From Eubacterium sp. CAG:274 (GTDB lineage Bacteria > Bacillota > Clostridia > Lachnospirales > CAG-274): a DNA stretch of 13,745 nucleotides. A program made the translations under genes and the position numbers. The notes below the pieces were generated by a model, which worked only from the letters and a program-made list of their open reading frames with translations, had not been told where the DNA came from and did not search any database. Below, piece after piece: positions 13,448-13,745 of the stretch (its first letter is position 1; every line of letters starts with the position of its first letter). The DNA lies in the NCBI GenBank assembly GCA_000432155.1, contig FR888508.1, forward strand, positions 1-13,745. Reading direction: 5' to 3'.

Positions 13448-13745
13448 CTATTCCCCCTTGTACTGGTCAATCAAATCCCTAAGTTTTTGTGCCAGCTCCT
13501 TATTTTCTTCCTTAGTATCCACTAAAGCTGATAAAAGAAAAGGTGCGTAATCATCCTTATCATAAAACCTATTAAATTGTTCCATAGCATACTCATCTGA
13601 TGATACAGTTGGTCTAAACAATCGGCCATATGTTTTTCCTATTTTTGTAATTTCAGCAATTTCTATAGCATTTTTCGATTCTAATTTTCTTATAATATTT
13701 TGTATAGATTTTTTAGCCCAATCACTTTCAATTTCATTAGCAATT
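13448..13745 (-). CDS. BlaI/MecI/CopY-family transcriptional repressor (5' end outside window)
   Basis: The C-terminal 98 residues of a winged-helix repressor; the start is beyond the window edge. The visible part begins within the DNA-binding domain: WAKKSIQNIIRKLESKNAI matches the recognition-helix pattern of BlaI/MecI (W-x-x-x-T/S-I-Q-x-x-I-x-x-L-x-x-K-x-A-I/L), followed by a wing (KTYGRLFRPTVSSDEY) and a helical dimerisation tail (FNRFYD, then LLSALVD and ELAQKLRDLIDQY). By alignment to staphylococcal BlaI/MecI, the Asn-Phe cleavage site would fall at Ser-Ala here. Its stop is one base from the M56 gene start. It presumably represses this operon from an operator beyond the right edge. Confidence 0.87.
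   Translation of the reverse strand, partial: IANEIESDWAKKSIQNIIRKLESKNAIEIAEITKIGKTYGRLFRPTVSSDEYAMEQFNRFYDKDDYAPFLLSALVDTKEENKELAQKLRDLIDQYKGE

Overview
The window looks like chromosomal DNA from a low-GC Gram-positive bacterium, probably a Clostridia / Lachnospirales-type gut anaerobe. The evidence is AT-rich DNA, strong AGGAGG-type ribosome binding sites, TTG start use, A-rich/T-rich intrinsic terminators, and the mix of a PfkB sugar kinase, an M13 metallopeptidase, a zinc-ribbon membrane protein and a BlaI/M56 regulatory pair. No rRNA, tRNA, CRISPR array, transposase or phage gene was seen. The genus is not determined.

Layout. Nearly everything is on the minus strand; the one convincing plus-strand gene is the SulP transporter. 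From left to right: a multi-hairpin repeat (1-114); a bidirectional terminator; a two-gene unit of a zinc-ribbon membrane protein and a DUF2085-type membrane protein; then argF, trpS and a PfkB sugar kinase in one operon, with a promoter and a likely ArgR/AhrC operator before argF and a terminator after the kinase. Next is sfsA overlapping a secreted M13 metallopeptidase by four bases. A second block of the multi-hairpin repeat (7482-7614), in the opposite orientation, sits between sfsA and proA. proA is coupled by a four-base overlap to 5-formyltetrahydrofolate cyclo-ligase. The divergent sulP gene has a good promoter and a bidirectional terminator.

The right end (11419-13745) differs. It is visibly more AT-rich and looks like an accessory module. 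In transcription order it holds a truncated BlaI/MecI-family repressor, an M56 (BlaR1/MecR1-like) membrane protease with a short non-penicillin-binding extracellular tail, a small secreted aromatic/cationic peptide, and an unrecognised two-pass membrane protein. In both of the last two genes the strong ribosome binding site and ATG lie one frame off the long open frame, next to an A-run. This means mutation, sequence error, or recoding/slippage.

The most interesting signals are (1) the repeat family of three consecutive hairpins whose stems change sequence but keep pairing, and (2) the BlaI-M56-peptide-membrane protein module with its two frame-displaced starts. The central genes are ordinary metabolism: arginine and proline synthesis, folate one-carbon metabolism, Trp-tRNA charging, sugar acid phosphorylation and anion uptake.
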